A stretch of 64,000 nt of DNA from Arthrobacter rhizophilus. Its GTDB lineage: Bacteria; Actinomycetota; Actinomycetes; Actinomycetales; Micrococcaceae. A program made the translations under genes and the position numbers. The DNA lies in NCBI RefSeq assembly GCF_026241105.1, contig NZ_JAPFFT010000012.1, forward strand, positions 62,001-126,000, given 5' to 3'. Positions 35,282 through 42,870 of this stretch are shown piece after piece; within the stretch, counting starts at the first letter, position 1, and every line of letters starts with the position of its first letter. Under the pieces are notes generated by a model, which worked only from the letters and a program-made list of their open reading frames with translations, was not told the DNA's origin and did not search any database.

Positions 35282-37006
35282 ATGACTACTTTTGCTGCCC
35301 TTGGCACGCCCAAGGCCATCGCCGAGTCCCTCGCTGCAGATGGCATCGAAGAAGCCTTCCCCATCCAGGTCAAGACCCTCCCGGATACGCTCGCAGGCCG
35401 CGACGTCCTGGGCCGTGGCCGCACGGGCTCCGGCAAGACCATCGCTTTCGCTATCCCGCTTGTGGCACGTCTCGCCGAGCGCGAAGCCAAGCACTTCCGC
35501 AAGCCCGGCCGCCCGATGGGCCTGGTCCTTGCACCGACCCGTGAGCTCGCCACCCAGATCAACGCCACCATCGAACCGCTGGCCAAGGCCATGGGCCTGA
35601 ACACCACGGTCATCTACGGTGGCATCTCCCAGGCACGCCAGGAAAAGGCCCTGCGTGCCGGCGTCGACATTGTCATCGCCTGCCCGGGCCGCCTTGAGGA
35701 CCTCATCCGCCAGCGCATCCTGACCCTCGAAGCTGTCGAGATCACCGTCTTGGACGAGGCCGACCACATGGCCGATCTCGGCTTCCTCCCGGTGGTCAAG
35801 AAGCTCATGGACATGACTCCTACCCAGGGTCAGCGCCTGCTCTTCTCCGCGACGTTGGACAACGGTGTTGACAAACTGGTCAACCGTTACCTGTCCAACC
35901 CGCTGACCCACTCCGTGGACGACCCCCAGGCTGCGGTCACCACCATGGAGCACCACGTCCTGGTGGTCAACGACCAGACCGTCAAGAAGCAGCTGATCGT
36001 AGAGTTGGCCTCCGGTGCCGGCCGCCGCCTGCTCTTCATGCGGACCAAGCACCACGCACGCAAGCTCGCCAAGACCCTGACCGATTGCGGCATCCCCGCC
36101 GTCGATCTCCACGGCAACCTGTCACAGAATGCCCGTGACCGTAACCTTGCCGAGTTTGCCAGCGGCGAGGTCCGCGTCCTGGTGGCCACCGACGTCGCGG
36201 CCCGCGGCGTGCACGTCGACGACGTCGAACTCGTCATCCACGTGGACCCGCCCACAGAGCACAAGGCTTACCTGCACCGCTCCGGCCGTACGGCCCGCGC
36301 AGGTTCAGACGGCACCGTCGTCACGCTGACACTTCCCGAGCAGCAGTCCGACGTCAAGAAGCTCATGAAGGCTGCCGGCGTCGACGTCTCGTTCGAGCGC
36401 GTCACGGCCAGCTCCCCGCTGGTTGCCCAGCTCGTGGGCCAGGTTGCCGACAAGGTTGACCCGCGCACCCGTGCGGCACTGCTCGCAGCGAAGGCCCAGC
36501 AGCCGGGTGGCGGCACCTCCACTGGTGCCAATGCCCAGCGCAAGCGCAACCGCCGCACCACCCAGGCTGCACCCACTGCGGGTGGCCGTGGTGGTCGCGG
36601 AGGCCGTGGCAAGGTTGCCTCCGAGCCGGTACGCACCGACATCAACCGTGCGGATCGCCGCGCAGCAGCGAACGACGACGTCGCCCGCAGCTCGCGTGGT
36701 CGCGGCAATTCTGCTTCCACTCACCGCAATGACGTTCCCGCTGCTCAGGGACAGAACGGTCGCAGCGGCCGTCCGGCTACCGGTCAGCGTGCTGCCGGTG
36801 GCAATCGCTCGGCGTCGGCTCCGCGTACCGAATCCGCAACTGCTACACGCAGCAGCGGCAACAAGTCCGTGTGGTCCTCCAACACGGGTGGCAACTCCGG
36901 TGGCTCGTACGGCTCGGGCTCGGGCAACTCGGGTTCGGGTCGCCCGGCCCGCAGCGGCCCGCGCCGTGCCTCGGCTCCGGCGTCGAACGAGCGTCGCGGC
37001 CGCTAG
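35282..37006 (+). CDS. DEAD-box RNA helicase (RhlE/CsdA-like) with Arg/Gly-rich tail
   Basis: 574 residues from the ATG at 35282, preceded by a weak GAAAGACC. The core has the Q-motif FPIQVKTLP, Walker A GRGRTGSGKT (about 44-53), PTRELA, LDEAD, SATLD, and the second-lobe motifs LFMRTKHHARKLA, ATDVAARGVHV and HRSGRTARAGSDG. From about residue 415 the protein is a long low-complexity, basic RGG/SG-rich tail (GGRGGRGGRGK, GGSYGSGSGNSGSGR) expected to bind RNA non-specifically. Such helicases act in ribosome assembly and cold adaptation. The long structured leader suggests post-transcriptional or temperature control. Confidence 0.93.
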   Translation: MTTFAALGTPKAIAESLAADGIEEAFPIQVKTLPDTLAGRDVLGRGRTGSGKTIAFAIPLVARLAEREAKHFRKPGRPMGLVLAPTRELATQINATIEPLAKAMGLNTTVIYGGISQARQEKALRAGVDIVIACPGRLEDLIRQRILTLEAVEITVLDEADHMADLGFLPVVKKLMDMTPTQGQRLLFSATLDNGVDKLVNRYLSNPLTHSVDDPQAAVTTMEHHVLVVNDQTVKKQLIVELASGAGRRLLFMRTKHHARKLAKTLTDCGIPAVDLHGNLSQNARDRNLAEFASGEVRVLVATDVAARGVHVDDVELVIHVDPPTEHKAYLHRSGRTARAGSDGTVVTLTLPEQQSDVKKLMKAAGVDVSFERVTASSPLVAQLVGQVADKVDPRTRAALLAAKAQQPGGGTSTGANAQRKRNRRTTQAAPTAGGRGGRGGRGKVASEPVRTDINRADRRAAANDDVARSSRGRGNSASTHRNDVPAAQGQNGRSGRPATGQRAAGGNRSASAPRTESATATRSSGNKSVWSSNTGGNSGGSYGSGSGNSGSGRPARSGPRRASAPASNERRGR

Positions 37007-37032
37007 GCCGGTTTGGGGCCCACGCACTCCAC

Positions 37033-37113
37033 TGGACATGCTCAGCGTGGGCAATGAGGAGTGGACATATTCCTGATATGTCCACTCCTGGGCTCAAAGA
37101 ATGAGCATGTCCA
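37033..37113. repeat. Nested palindromic intergenic repeat (family C), copy 1
   Basis: The inner arms AGGAGTGGACATAT (37057-37070) and their exact complement (37076-37089) have a five-base loop. The outer arms TGGACATGCTCA (37033-37044) and their exact complement (37102-37113) enclose them. It lies between two convergent genes. The core word GGACATG-TCC recurs in a tandem cluster at 39733-39896. Confidence 0.8.
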
Positions 37114-37119
37114 TAGGGA

Positions 37120-37770
37120 TTACCAGCCGCGCTCGCGCCATTCCGCAAGGTGTGGCCGCTCCGCGCCGAGTGTTGTCGGATCTCCATGGCCAGGATGCAC
37201 CACGGTGTCATCCCGGTAGGCCTCGAACAGCCGTTCGCTCACGTCGTTCAACAGCGACGTGAAGCGGGCGGCATCGTTCTGCGTGTTGCCAACCCCTCCG
37301 GGGAACAGCGAATCGCCGCTGAAAATGTGCGCGGGCCCTTCCGGGTCCAGGTACACGTAGGCGATTGAACCTGGAGTATGGCCGCGCAAGTGCACCGCGG
37401 TGATGTCGAAACCGTCGAAGTTTCCCACATCGCCATGGTGCAGCGGTACGTCCACGGATACCGGCAGCGCGTCGGCGTCGTCCACTCCGGCCGTGGTCTT
37501 CGCGCCCGTGGCTTCCACCAAACCGGGAAGCGCGCGGACGTGGTCCCAGTGCTGGTGCGTCGTGGCGATCAGGGCCAGCTTCGGGGTGGCCTTGGTGTCC
37601 GCAGCCGAGTCCTCGATCATCCGCTGGATGGCCGGAAGGTCGTCCGCGGCGTCGATCAGGAGCTGCGTCCCGCTTGCCTTCGCGGTGAGCAGGTACGCGT
37701 TGTTGTTCATCTCGCTGACCGAGATTCGCCGGATGGTGATGTCACGCAGTGAATGAATGAGTGAGTCCAT
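37120..37770 (-). CDS. Metallo-beta-lactamase fold hydrolase (glyoxalase II-like)
   Basis: 216 residues. The di-metal motif reads TTHQHWDHVRAL (HxHxDH), with further ligands in HLRGHTPGSIAYVY, FSGDSLFPGG and VVHPGHGDPTTLG. This is the compact MBL architecture shared by hydroxyacylglutathione hydrolase-type enzymes. In mycothiol-producing actinobacteria such proteins may act on S-acyl-mycothiols, but this is not shown by the sequence. The gene follows the aldo-keto reductase gene on the same strand with 36 bases between them, so the two may be co-transcribed and act on reactive carbonyls. Confidence 0.88.
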   Translation of the reverse strand: MDSLIHSLRDITIRRISVSEMNNNAYLLTAKASGTQLLIDAADDLPAIQRMIEDSAADTKATPKLALIATTHQHWDHVRALPGLVEATGAKTTAGVDDADALPVSVDVPLHHGDVGNFDGFDITAVHLRGHTPGSIAYVYLDPEGPAHIFSGDSLFPGGVGNTQNDAARFTSLLNDVSERLFEAYRDDTVVHPGHGDPTTLGAERPHLAEWRERGW

Positions 37771-37806
37771 TCGTCCACTCTACGGAAGCCGCGTGCGGCC
37801 GGCCGG

Positions 37807-38826
37807 TTACTCGCGGCCCTGCGAAACCCAGGTGGGATCCGCGGACCGGGAGCCGACGACGGCGTCCGCGGCGCCGTCGAGCACGTCCAGTTGGGCGGCA
37901 CTCAGCTGGAGGGACAGGGCGCCCAGGTTTTCGTCGATCCGGTGCGCCTTGCGTGTGCCGGGGATGGGGACCACGCTGAGCTGGAGGCGGCGGCCCTGGG
38001 CGAATAGCCAAGCCAAAGCCACCTGGGCGGGAGTTGCATCCCGGCCGGTGGTCTCGGACAGCTCCGCGGCCACGGCGCGAACCGCAGCAACAACTGCTTG
38101 GTTGGCATCGAGGGCGCCGTCGGCAAAACGGGGGATGCGGTGCCGGAAGTCGTTGTCGCCGAGTTGATCGGCGCTGACGGTTCCCGTGAGAAAGCCCCGG
38201 CCAAGCGGCGAATAAGGTACGAAACCCACACCAAGCTCAGCCGCAGTCGGGACGACGTTGCGTTCAACGTCCCGGCTCCAGATGGACCACTCGCTCTGCA
38301 CAGCGGAGATCGGGTGCACGGCGTTGGCTTCCCTCAGCTCCTCGGCTGTCACTTCAGACAAGCCCAGGTGCCGGACCTTGCCTGCCCGGACAAGGTCTGC
38401 CATGGCCTCCACGGTTTCCACAATCGGAACGCGGAGGTCACGGCGGTGCATGTAGTAGAGGTCAATAACGTCGGTGCCCAGGCGGCGGAGGCTTGCTTCC
38501 GCCGCCTGGGCCACATAAGCGGTATCTCCCCGGACGTCGGTGTAACCATCGCGCGGGTTGCCCACGATTCCAAACTTGGTGGCCAGTTGGACCTCGTCGC
38601 GGCGATCTTTCAGCAGTTTTGCGATCAGTTCCTCGTTGTCACCCGCGCCGTAAATATCCGCGGTGTCAATGAAGCTGATGCCAGCATCCACGGCATGGTG
38701 CAGCGTCTTGAGGGATTCGGCGGGATCCACCTCGCCATAAACGGGCGTCAATGCCATCCCCCCGAAACCGAGGGGGCTTACGGTCAGGCCGTCGCCGAGC
38801 TGTACGTTCGTGGTTTCCGGGCTCAT
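37807..38826 (-). CDS. Aldo-keto reductase
   Basis: 339 residues of the NADP-dependent AKR barrel. The catalytic aspartate and tyrosine are in ISFIDTADIYGAGDNEELIAKLL, the lysine is in VQLATKFGI, and the histidine region reads IDLYYMHRRDLRVPIVETVEAMADLVRAGKVRHLGLSE. The phosphate-binding end is LSVVPIPGTRKAHRIDENLGAL. The family closest in motif layout is the YakC/AKR13 type. It reduces aldehydes or ketones and its natural substrate is unknown. It starts behind AAGGAG and precedes the MBL hydrolase gene. Confidence 0.92.
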   Translation of the reverse strand: MSPETTNVQLGDGLTVSPLGFGGMALTPVYGEVDPAESLKTLHHAVDAGISFIDTADIYGAGDNEELIAKLLKDRRDEVQLATKFGIVGNPRDGYTDVRGDTAYVAQAAEASLRRLGTDVIDLYYMHRRDLRVPIVETVEAMADLVRAGKVRHLGLSEVTAEELREANAVHPISAVQSEWSIWSRDVERNVVPTAAELGVGFVPYSPLGRGFLTGTVSADQLGDNDFRHRIPRFADGALDANQAVVAAVRAVAAELSETTGRDATPAQVALAWLFAQGRRLQLSVVPIPGTRKAHRIDENLGALSLQLSAAQLDVLDGAADAVVGSRSADPTWVSQGRE

Positions 38827-38904
38827 GGTGGTTCTCCTTCGCCGAGTGTTCGTCTCATTGCTGGCAACTCCGGGGGGAGGGGGAGTATTCCGCTTGCCTG
38901 GCGC

Positions 38905-39270
38905 TTAAGGTTGGGCTGGCTCGGTCACTTCATCGCGCTTTTCCGTGGGAAGGGCCTTCAACCCCGCGGCGCAGCCCACGATTCCGGCAATGAACAGCAG
39001 CTTGAGCGGGCTGGCCGGTTCGACGCCGGTGGCCATCGCCCAGCCGACCGTCAGTGCCGCCCCGATCCCGACCCAGACGGCGTAGGCCGTGCCAAGGGGA
39101 ATCCGCTTCACCGCGATGCCAAGGCCGATCATGCTGAGGGTCGCCGTCACGGCGAAGACCACGGTGGGAATGGCTTGGCTGAAACCGTCGGACAGGCCGA
39201 GGGCCGTTGCCCACACCGCTTCGAGGACGGAGGAGGCCAGCAAAATGGCCCATGCAAACTTGGCGTCCAT
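38905..39270 (-). CDS. Small multidrug resistance (SMR) family transporter, second subunit of a pair
   Basis: 121 residues with four membrane helices. The first helix reads KFAWAILLASSVLEAVWATALGLSDGF, with the essential membrane glutamate in SSVLEAVWA, and the dimer helix has RIPLGTAYAVWVGIGAALT. The AVWATALGLSDGF pattern is that of the guanidinium-exporter (Gdx) side of the SMR family rather than EmrE-type drug pumps. The start is two bases after the stop of the other SMR gene, so they form a heterodimeric pair. Both lie behind a guanidine-III riboswitch, which supports guanidinium export. Confidence 0.93.
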   Translation of the reverse strand: MDAKFAWAILLASSVLEAVWATALGLSDGFSQAIPTVVFAVTATLSMIGLGIAVKRIPLGTAYAVWVGIGAALTVGWAMATGVEPASPLKLLFIAGIVGCAAGLKALPTEKRDEVTEPAQP

Positions 39271-39272
39271 CG

Positions 39273-39587
39273 CTACGCCACCACCTTCAAGCCGACCACG
39301 CACACGCCGATACCGGCGAGCAGCAGCAGCCGGGCCGGCGTCGGGCGCTCAACTTTGGTGATCATTGCGTATGCGGCCGTGAGGACGACGCCTACTCCCA
39401 CCCACACCGCGTAGGCGGTGCCCGTGGGGATGGATTGCATCGCGAAGGCCAGGCCCGCGGTGCTCGCAATCACGGTGACCAGGAAGATGGCGGAGGGGAC
39501 CGGTTTGCGGAAGCCGTTGGAACGGTGGAGCGCTGCGGCCCAGACGGCCTCGAGCGCACCGGACAGAATGAGGACAAACCACGACAT
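39273..39587 (-). CDS. Small multidrug resistance (SMR) family transporter, first subunit of a pair (guanidinium exporter type)
   Basis: 104 residues, four helices. Helix 1 reads WFVLILSGALEAVWAAALHRSNGF with the membrane glutamate at residue 13. Helix 3 has SIPTGTAYAVWVGVGVVLTAAYAM. Paired SMR proteins insert in opposite orientations to form a heterodimer. The ribosome site AAAGGA sits directly after, and partly within, the guanidine-III riboswitch fold at 39600-39640. Ligand binding could therefore control ribosome access. Function as guanidinium/H+ antiporter is inferred from family plus riboswitch. Confidence 0.94.
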   Translation of the reverse strand: MSWFVLILSGALEAVWAAALHRSNGFRKPVPSAIFLVTVIASTAGLAFAMQSIPTGTAYAVWVGVGVVLTAAYAMITKVERPTPARLLLLAGIGVCVVGLKVVA

Positions 39588-39599
39588 GACAGATCCTTT

Positions 39600-39640
39600 G
39601 GCCAGTCTTGTCGCGTGCCGGGTACTGAACCGTCGTCCGG
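39600..39640 (-). promoter_or_regulatory. Guanidine-III riboswitch (ykkC-III)
   Basis: On the minus strand the segment contains, in order, the three conserved words of the ykkC-III RNA: CCGGACGA, then GTACCCGG, then GACAAGAC. CCGG pairs with CCGG (P1). CAGT before the middle word pairs with ACTG after the last, giving the H-type pseudoknot stem. It ends 12 bases before the ATG of the first SMR gene. The identification rests on the words and pairing, both visible here; a covariance search would confirm it. Confidence 0.92.
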
Positions 39641-39732
39641 AGGTCCCTGCGCGGACCTTCCTTCGAGGCTAGCAAATCCCGACGCCGGGCGGCCAGCTTT
39701 GGTGGCGAGCCTCACCCGGTCGCGGGGCTCAC

Positions 39733-39896
39733 GTGGGGACATGCCCAGTCGTGAGCTCTAGCAAGGGACATGTCCACCGCTGGGGTTAGCGAGTGGGCAT
39801 GTTGTGGTCACCATGAGGGACATGTCCAGCGTTGGGGTCAGCGAGTGGGCATCTTGCTGTTATGTCCAGTGCTGGGACCTACGAGTGCGCATGCTC
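39733..39896. repeat. Tandem degenerate repeat cluster (family C), three to four units
   Basis: Units of about 39 bases share GGGACATGTCCA, a GCTGGGGTTAGCGAG-type centre and TGGGCATGTT. They lie at 39765-39803, 39817-39855 and, more degenerate, 39858-39896. A partial inverted unit lies at 39733-39754. The last unit overlaps the end of the HutD reading frame and supplies its final codons and stop. Confidence 0.8.
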
Positions 39897-40508
39897 CACG
39901 CGGTCGATCGAGATAACGGCCAAGAACCCACGGCCCAGGATTTCGGGGCTGCGGGTGTCCGAACCGACTACGGCGTCGTAGCGCGCGAGCTCGATGGGCT
40001 CGTCAGTCGGCGCGGCGGCGGTTTCGCCGTCCGCGGCGTCGGCAGGCTCCGTGCCGGGCGTGACAGTAGCCTTGCCCTCCAAGAGGACGGCCATCTGACC
40101 CTCGAACACCGGGTGCGCGCGCTTCTTCGAGAGCTCGATGATGGACGTGTAACCCTTGAATTCGCCGGCCCGGGCGATCACGTTGAGGTCGCGGATGTCG
40201 CCGGTGGGGAGTGCGCTGGAAGAGGCTGCCTCACCCGAGAACCGGAAGGGCCGATACTTTTCCAGCGGATGCTCTTCGCCGTCCACCGTGAGCAGCAGCA
40301 ACTCGCCGTCGATCACTGTGATGACGCGCTCCATGCCGGGGAAAGTCGAGAAATCGCCGGCCGATCCGACGTCGGCGATGCTGACGCGCCAGTCCCACGC
40401 CCCGTCCTGCGCCGATGCTGCTTTCGGATGGCTGGCCAGTTCGCGGGTCACCCCGCCGCCGTTGCGCCACGGTTCAGGTCTGAGCTCGGCAAAACGGATG
40501 ATCTCCAT
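39879..40508 (-). CDS. HutD family cupin-like protein
   Basis: 209 residues from the ATG at 40508. The N-terminus IIRFAELRPEPWRNGGGVTRELASHP is the HutD signature (PWxNGGGxTxE). It is followed by WDWRVSIADVGSAGDFSTFPGMERVITVIDGELLLLTV, the cupin-type beta barrel. HutD proteins occur with histidine utilisation genes in proteobacteria and may bind N-formyl-glutamate-like compounds. No hut gene is visible here. An Ala/Asp-rich insert near residue 165 (EPADAADGETAAAPTDEP) is a local low-complexity loop. The last four codons fall inside a family C repeat unit. Confidence 0.88.
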   Translation of the reverse strand: MEIIRFAELRPEPWRNGGGVTRELASHPKAASAQDGAWDWRVSIADVGSAGDFSTFPGMERVITVIDGELLLLTVDGEEHPLEKYRPFRFSGEAASSSALPTGDIRDLNVIARAGEFKGYTSIIELSKKRAHPVFEGQMAVLLEGKATVTPGTEPADAADGETAAAPTDEPIELARYDAVVGSDTRSPEILGRGFLAVISIDRVEHAHS

Positions 40509-40641
40509 ATGCTCCAGCCTAGCCCGAGCCCGCCTTTGGCTGGCTGAACGCTCGCGTAACATCGGCGCAATCTTGGCCCGGTTCAACAATCCCCGGGGCC
40601 CTTGCTAACGTCGTAGGGAGGTAAACGGTGGGAGGCGCGGA

Positions 40642-41238
40642 ATGTTCGTCAAAGTGTGTGGCTTGAGCACGCCGGAATCGGTGCAGGCTGCCGTCGAGTC
40701 CGGCGCAGACGCAGTGGGTTTCGTACTGACGACGAGCCCGCGCGAGGTATCGACCGACCGGGCCCGAGACTTGCTGGTCCATGTACCGGAAGGCGTCACC
40801 GCCGTCGGAGTCTTCCGTCACGAGACCGCCGTCGACGCCGTCGCAACCGCCCTCGAGGCCGGTCTCGAATGGGTCCAGCTGCACGGAAGCCGCTCGCCGG
40901 AAGACGTCAAGACAGTGCACGACGCCGGCATGCGGCTGATCAGGGCCGTCACCATGGGTGCTGCACCCGCGGAGTTCGACGACTGGGGTGAGGAGTTGCT
41001 CCTGATCGACGCCGCCGTGCCGGGTTCGGGGGAGGCCTGGGACTATTCCTCGGTCCGGAAACTGGGCCTGGGTGGGCGCCACTGGTTGTTGGCCGGAGGG
41101 TTGACCCCGTCCAACGTCGGAGCAGCGACGCAGGAAGCCGAGGCTTGGGGCGTCGACGTGTCCAGCGGTGTGGAGTCGTCACGCGGTGTGAAGGACCTCG
41201 ACCTCGTTCGCGCCTTCGTCAAGGCCGCCAAAGCCTGA
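40642..41238 (+). CDS. trpF: Phosphoribosylanthranilate isomerase-like protein
   Basis: 198 residues of a TrpF barrel. Motifs are MFVKVCGLSTPESVQAAVESGADAVGFV (the KxCG cysteine is the catalytic acid/base), GVFRHETAVDAVATALEAGLEWVQLHG, a catalytic-aspartate strand LLLIDAAVPGSGEAWDY, and the phosphate site WLLAGGLTPSNVGAA ... GVDVSSGVESSRGVKD. TrpF isomerises phosphoribosylanthranilate in tryptophan synthesis. It stands alone here, not in a trp operon. In actinobacteria PriA often covers this reaction, so this may be a dedicated TrpF or a relative. Confidence 0.88.
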   Translation: MFVKVCGLSTPESVQAAVESGADAVGFVLTTSPREVSTDRARDLLVHVPEGVTAVGVFRHETAVDAVATALEAGLEWVQLHGSRSPEDVKTVHDAGMRLIRAVTMGAAPAEFDDWGEELLLIDAAVPGSGEAWDYSSVRKLGLGGRHWLLAGGLTPSNVGAATQEAEAWGVDVSSGVESSRGVKDLDLVRAFVKAAKA

Positions 41239-41249
41239 CACCCCCGCCA

Positions 41250-41366
41250 AACGCTCGCTCACGTTTGGTGCCCTTTCGCCAGACGCTCGCTCACGTTTGT
41301 CCCCCTTTGGCGCCATGCTCCTGCAGATGATGTGAGCGAGGGTTCCAGGATTAGTGAGCGAGCGTT
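41250..41366. repeat. Intergenic repeat cluster (family A), copy 2
   Basis: Two direct words AACGCTCGCTCACGTTTGG (41250-41268) and GACGCTCGCTCACGTTTG (41282-41299) are followed by two inverted words, GTGAGCGAGGGTT (41332-41344) and GTGAGCGAGCGTT (41354-41366). The middle contains CTCCTGCAGATGAT, a relative of the CTCCTTCAGATC word of the other copies. It could fold as two nested stems downstream of trpF. Confidence 0.78.
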
Positions 41367-41455
41367 GCAAGAAACCCTTGACAGTCGCTGTTCGACATCG
41401 CATATTTAACACATCGGTTAATTAGCTTAATAGTTAAATACAGAGGCCCCAAAAC

Positions 41456-41806
41456 ATGTCCACAGATCGGCTCAGTCTCATCTTCTCGGCCCTCGCCGAC
41501 CCCACCCGAAGGGCAATTTTGGCCCGGCTTTCGGAGGGTGAAGCCACCGTGAACGAGCTCGCCGAACCGTTCGACATCAGCCTTCCCGCCGTCTCGCGGC
41601 ACCTCAAAGTCCTGGAAACCGCGGGGCTGATCAGCCGGAGCCGGAATGCGCAATGGAGGTCTTCCAAGTTGGAAGCGGCACCACTGCGCGAAGCCACCGA
41701 ATGGATGGACAAATACAGGCGGTTCTGGGATGCCAGCTTTACTCGCCTTGATGCCCACCTACGCAAGATTCAGCACGATTCAAAGAATCCAGGAGTCAAG
41801 CAATGA
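41456..41806 (+). CDS. ArsR family transcriptional regulator
   Basis: 116 residues with a winged helix (RLSLIFSALADPTRRAILARLSEGEATVNELAEPFDISLPAVSRHLKVLETAGLISRSRNAQWRSSKLE). No metal-binding cysteine pair is visible. The architecture is that of the SdpR-like ArsR proteins that control an AHSA1-domain partner. The stop overlaps the start of the AHSA1 gene (ATGA at 41803-41806). The AT-rich stretch just upstream (around 41412-41440, TTAATTAGCTTAATAGTTAA) contains repeated TTAA words and could hold both promoter and operator. Confidence 0.92.
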   Translation: MSTDRLSLIFSALADPTRRAILARLSEGEATVNELAEPFDISLPAVSRHLKVLETAGLISRSRNAQWRSSKLEAAPLREATEWMDKYRRFWDASFTRLDAHLRKIQHDSKNPGVKQ

Positions 41807-42264
41807 ACACGGAACAGCACATCCTCACCATGACCCGCGAATTCGATGCCCCACGGGAGATCGTCTTCGAGGCCTTCCTGGACCCCGATCAGCTCGCCGC
41901 ATGGTTCGGGCCCGTAGGTGTTGATTCTCCGCGCGACCGGATTGTCGTGGAACCCAAGGTGGGCGGCGTCTGGCAGCTCGTCATGACCTGGGATGAGGAC
42001 GGCGCCCCCAAGGAATCGCCTATTGACGCCGTCATCACCGCTTACGATCCGCCCGCCCTCCTTGTCGCCACCCAGAAAGCAGAGCCCGACGCCGGGATCA
42101 CGCTCTTGCTCGAAATGCGCCTTGAGTTCGAGGTGCTGGAAGGCGACCGCACGCGGCTTCATCTCACCCAAGGCCCGTTTGACTCCGAAGAATGGGTTGA
42201 AATGACCCGCGAGGGGTGGGGTACGTCGTTCACCAAGCTGGACACCCTGCTGGTGCGGGATTAG
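41803..42264 (+). CDS. SRPBCC/AHSA1 domain protein
   Basis: 153 residues. It has the START-like AHSA1 fold: ILTMTREFDAPREIVFEAFLDPDQLAAWFGPVGVDS, VVEPKVGGVWQLVM, LEFEVLEGDRTRLHLTQGPFDSEEWVEMTREGWGTSFTKLDTLL. Such proteins bind hydrophobic ligands or clients. They are routinely encoded with ArsR repressors, as here, where the genes overlap by four bases. Specific ligand unknown. Confidence 0.92.
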   Translation: MNTEQHILTMTREFDAPREIVFEAFLDPDQLAAWFGPVGVDSPRDRIVVEPKVGGVWQLVMTWDEDGAPKESPIDAVITAYDPPALLVATQKAEPDAGITLLLEMRLEFEVLEGDRTRLHLTQGPFDSEEWVEMTREGWGTSFTKLDTLLVRD

Positions 42265-42393
42265 GGAGCGGGCCAAAGGCCGCCAGAAGTCAACTTGGAA
42301 GGTCGGGGTCCGTTCGGGCTACACTCCACGGCGGGGACAGAATGCCATTGACTCCGGAGACCGAACGGTTCCGGAGACACACGATCAAGCAGA

Positions 42394-42870
42394 ATGCGAC
42401 CTTTGAAAATCCTTGTTAAACCTCTTAACGGCCCTATCCGCTACCTGACAGTCGCCTTTTTTGCCGCTTTGGCATTGTCTGGTTGCTCATCGCAGGCAGG
42501 CACCGCGTCGGCGGGCACGCCGTCGCCATCTGCCGTAGGCGATTCCGCATCCGCAAGCCCAACACCGTCGTCGGGGCCCTTTGGAGGCTTCGCTTCGGCG
42601 GCCGAGATGTGCTCCACTATTTCGCAACAGGCCACGGGAGCTTCGTTGCTGCCTATGTCTGCAGCGCAGGGAAAGACCGCTGAACTGGAGCAATACAAAG
42701 CCGAGCTTGCCGCTACGGCCCAGCGCGTTCCGGATGCTCTCAAAGCCGATTTCACCAACCTGAAGGACACCGCGATCGCAGGTTTGAAAGACCAAACCGT
42801 GTACTCGAGCGGCAAGTTCGAAAAGGCGATGGCTCCCGTTACAACCTGGCTGAGCGCCAACTGCAAGTAG
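42394..42870 (+). CDS. Small secreted lipoprotein of unknown function
   Basis: 158 residues. A signal peptide of about 30 residues (RYLTVAFFAALALSGC) ends at a lipobox cysteine near residue 31, followed by a Ser/Thr/Pro/Ala linker (GTPSPSAVGDSASASPTPSSG). The mature part is mostly helical, with two cysteines (EMCSTISQQ and the terminal SANCK) that could form a disulfide. I do not recognise a named family. Neighbours give no functional clue. The start at 42394 fits the signal peptide, although the lead MRPLKILVKPLNGPI is long. Confidence 0.8.
   Translation: MRPLKILVKPLNGPIRYLTVAFFAALALSGCSSQAGTASAGTPSPSAVGDSASASPTPSSGPFGGFASAAEMCSTISQQATGASLLPMSAAQGKTAELEQYKAELAATAQRVPDALKADFTNLKDTAIAGLKDQTVYSSGKFEKAMAPVTTWLSANCK

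Noticed and set aside
36305..37054. A 249-codon minus-strand frame opposite the helicase tail
   Set aside because: Low-complexity Ala/Arg/Thr sequence produced by reading the Arg/Gly tail backwards.
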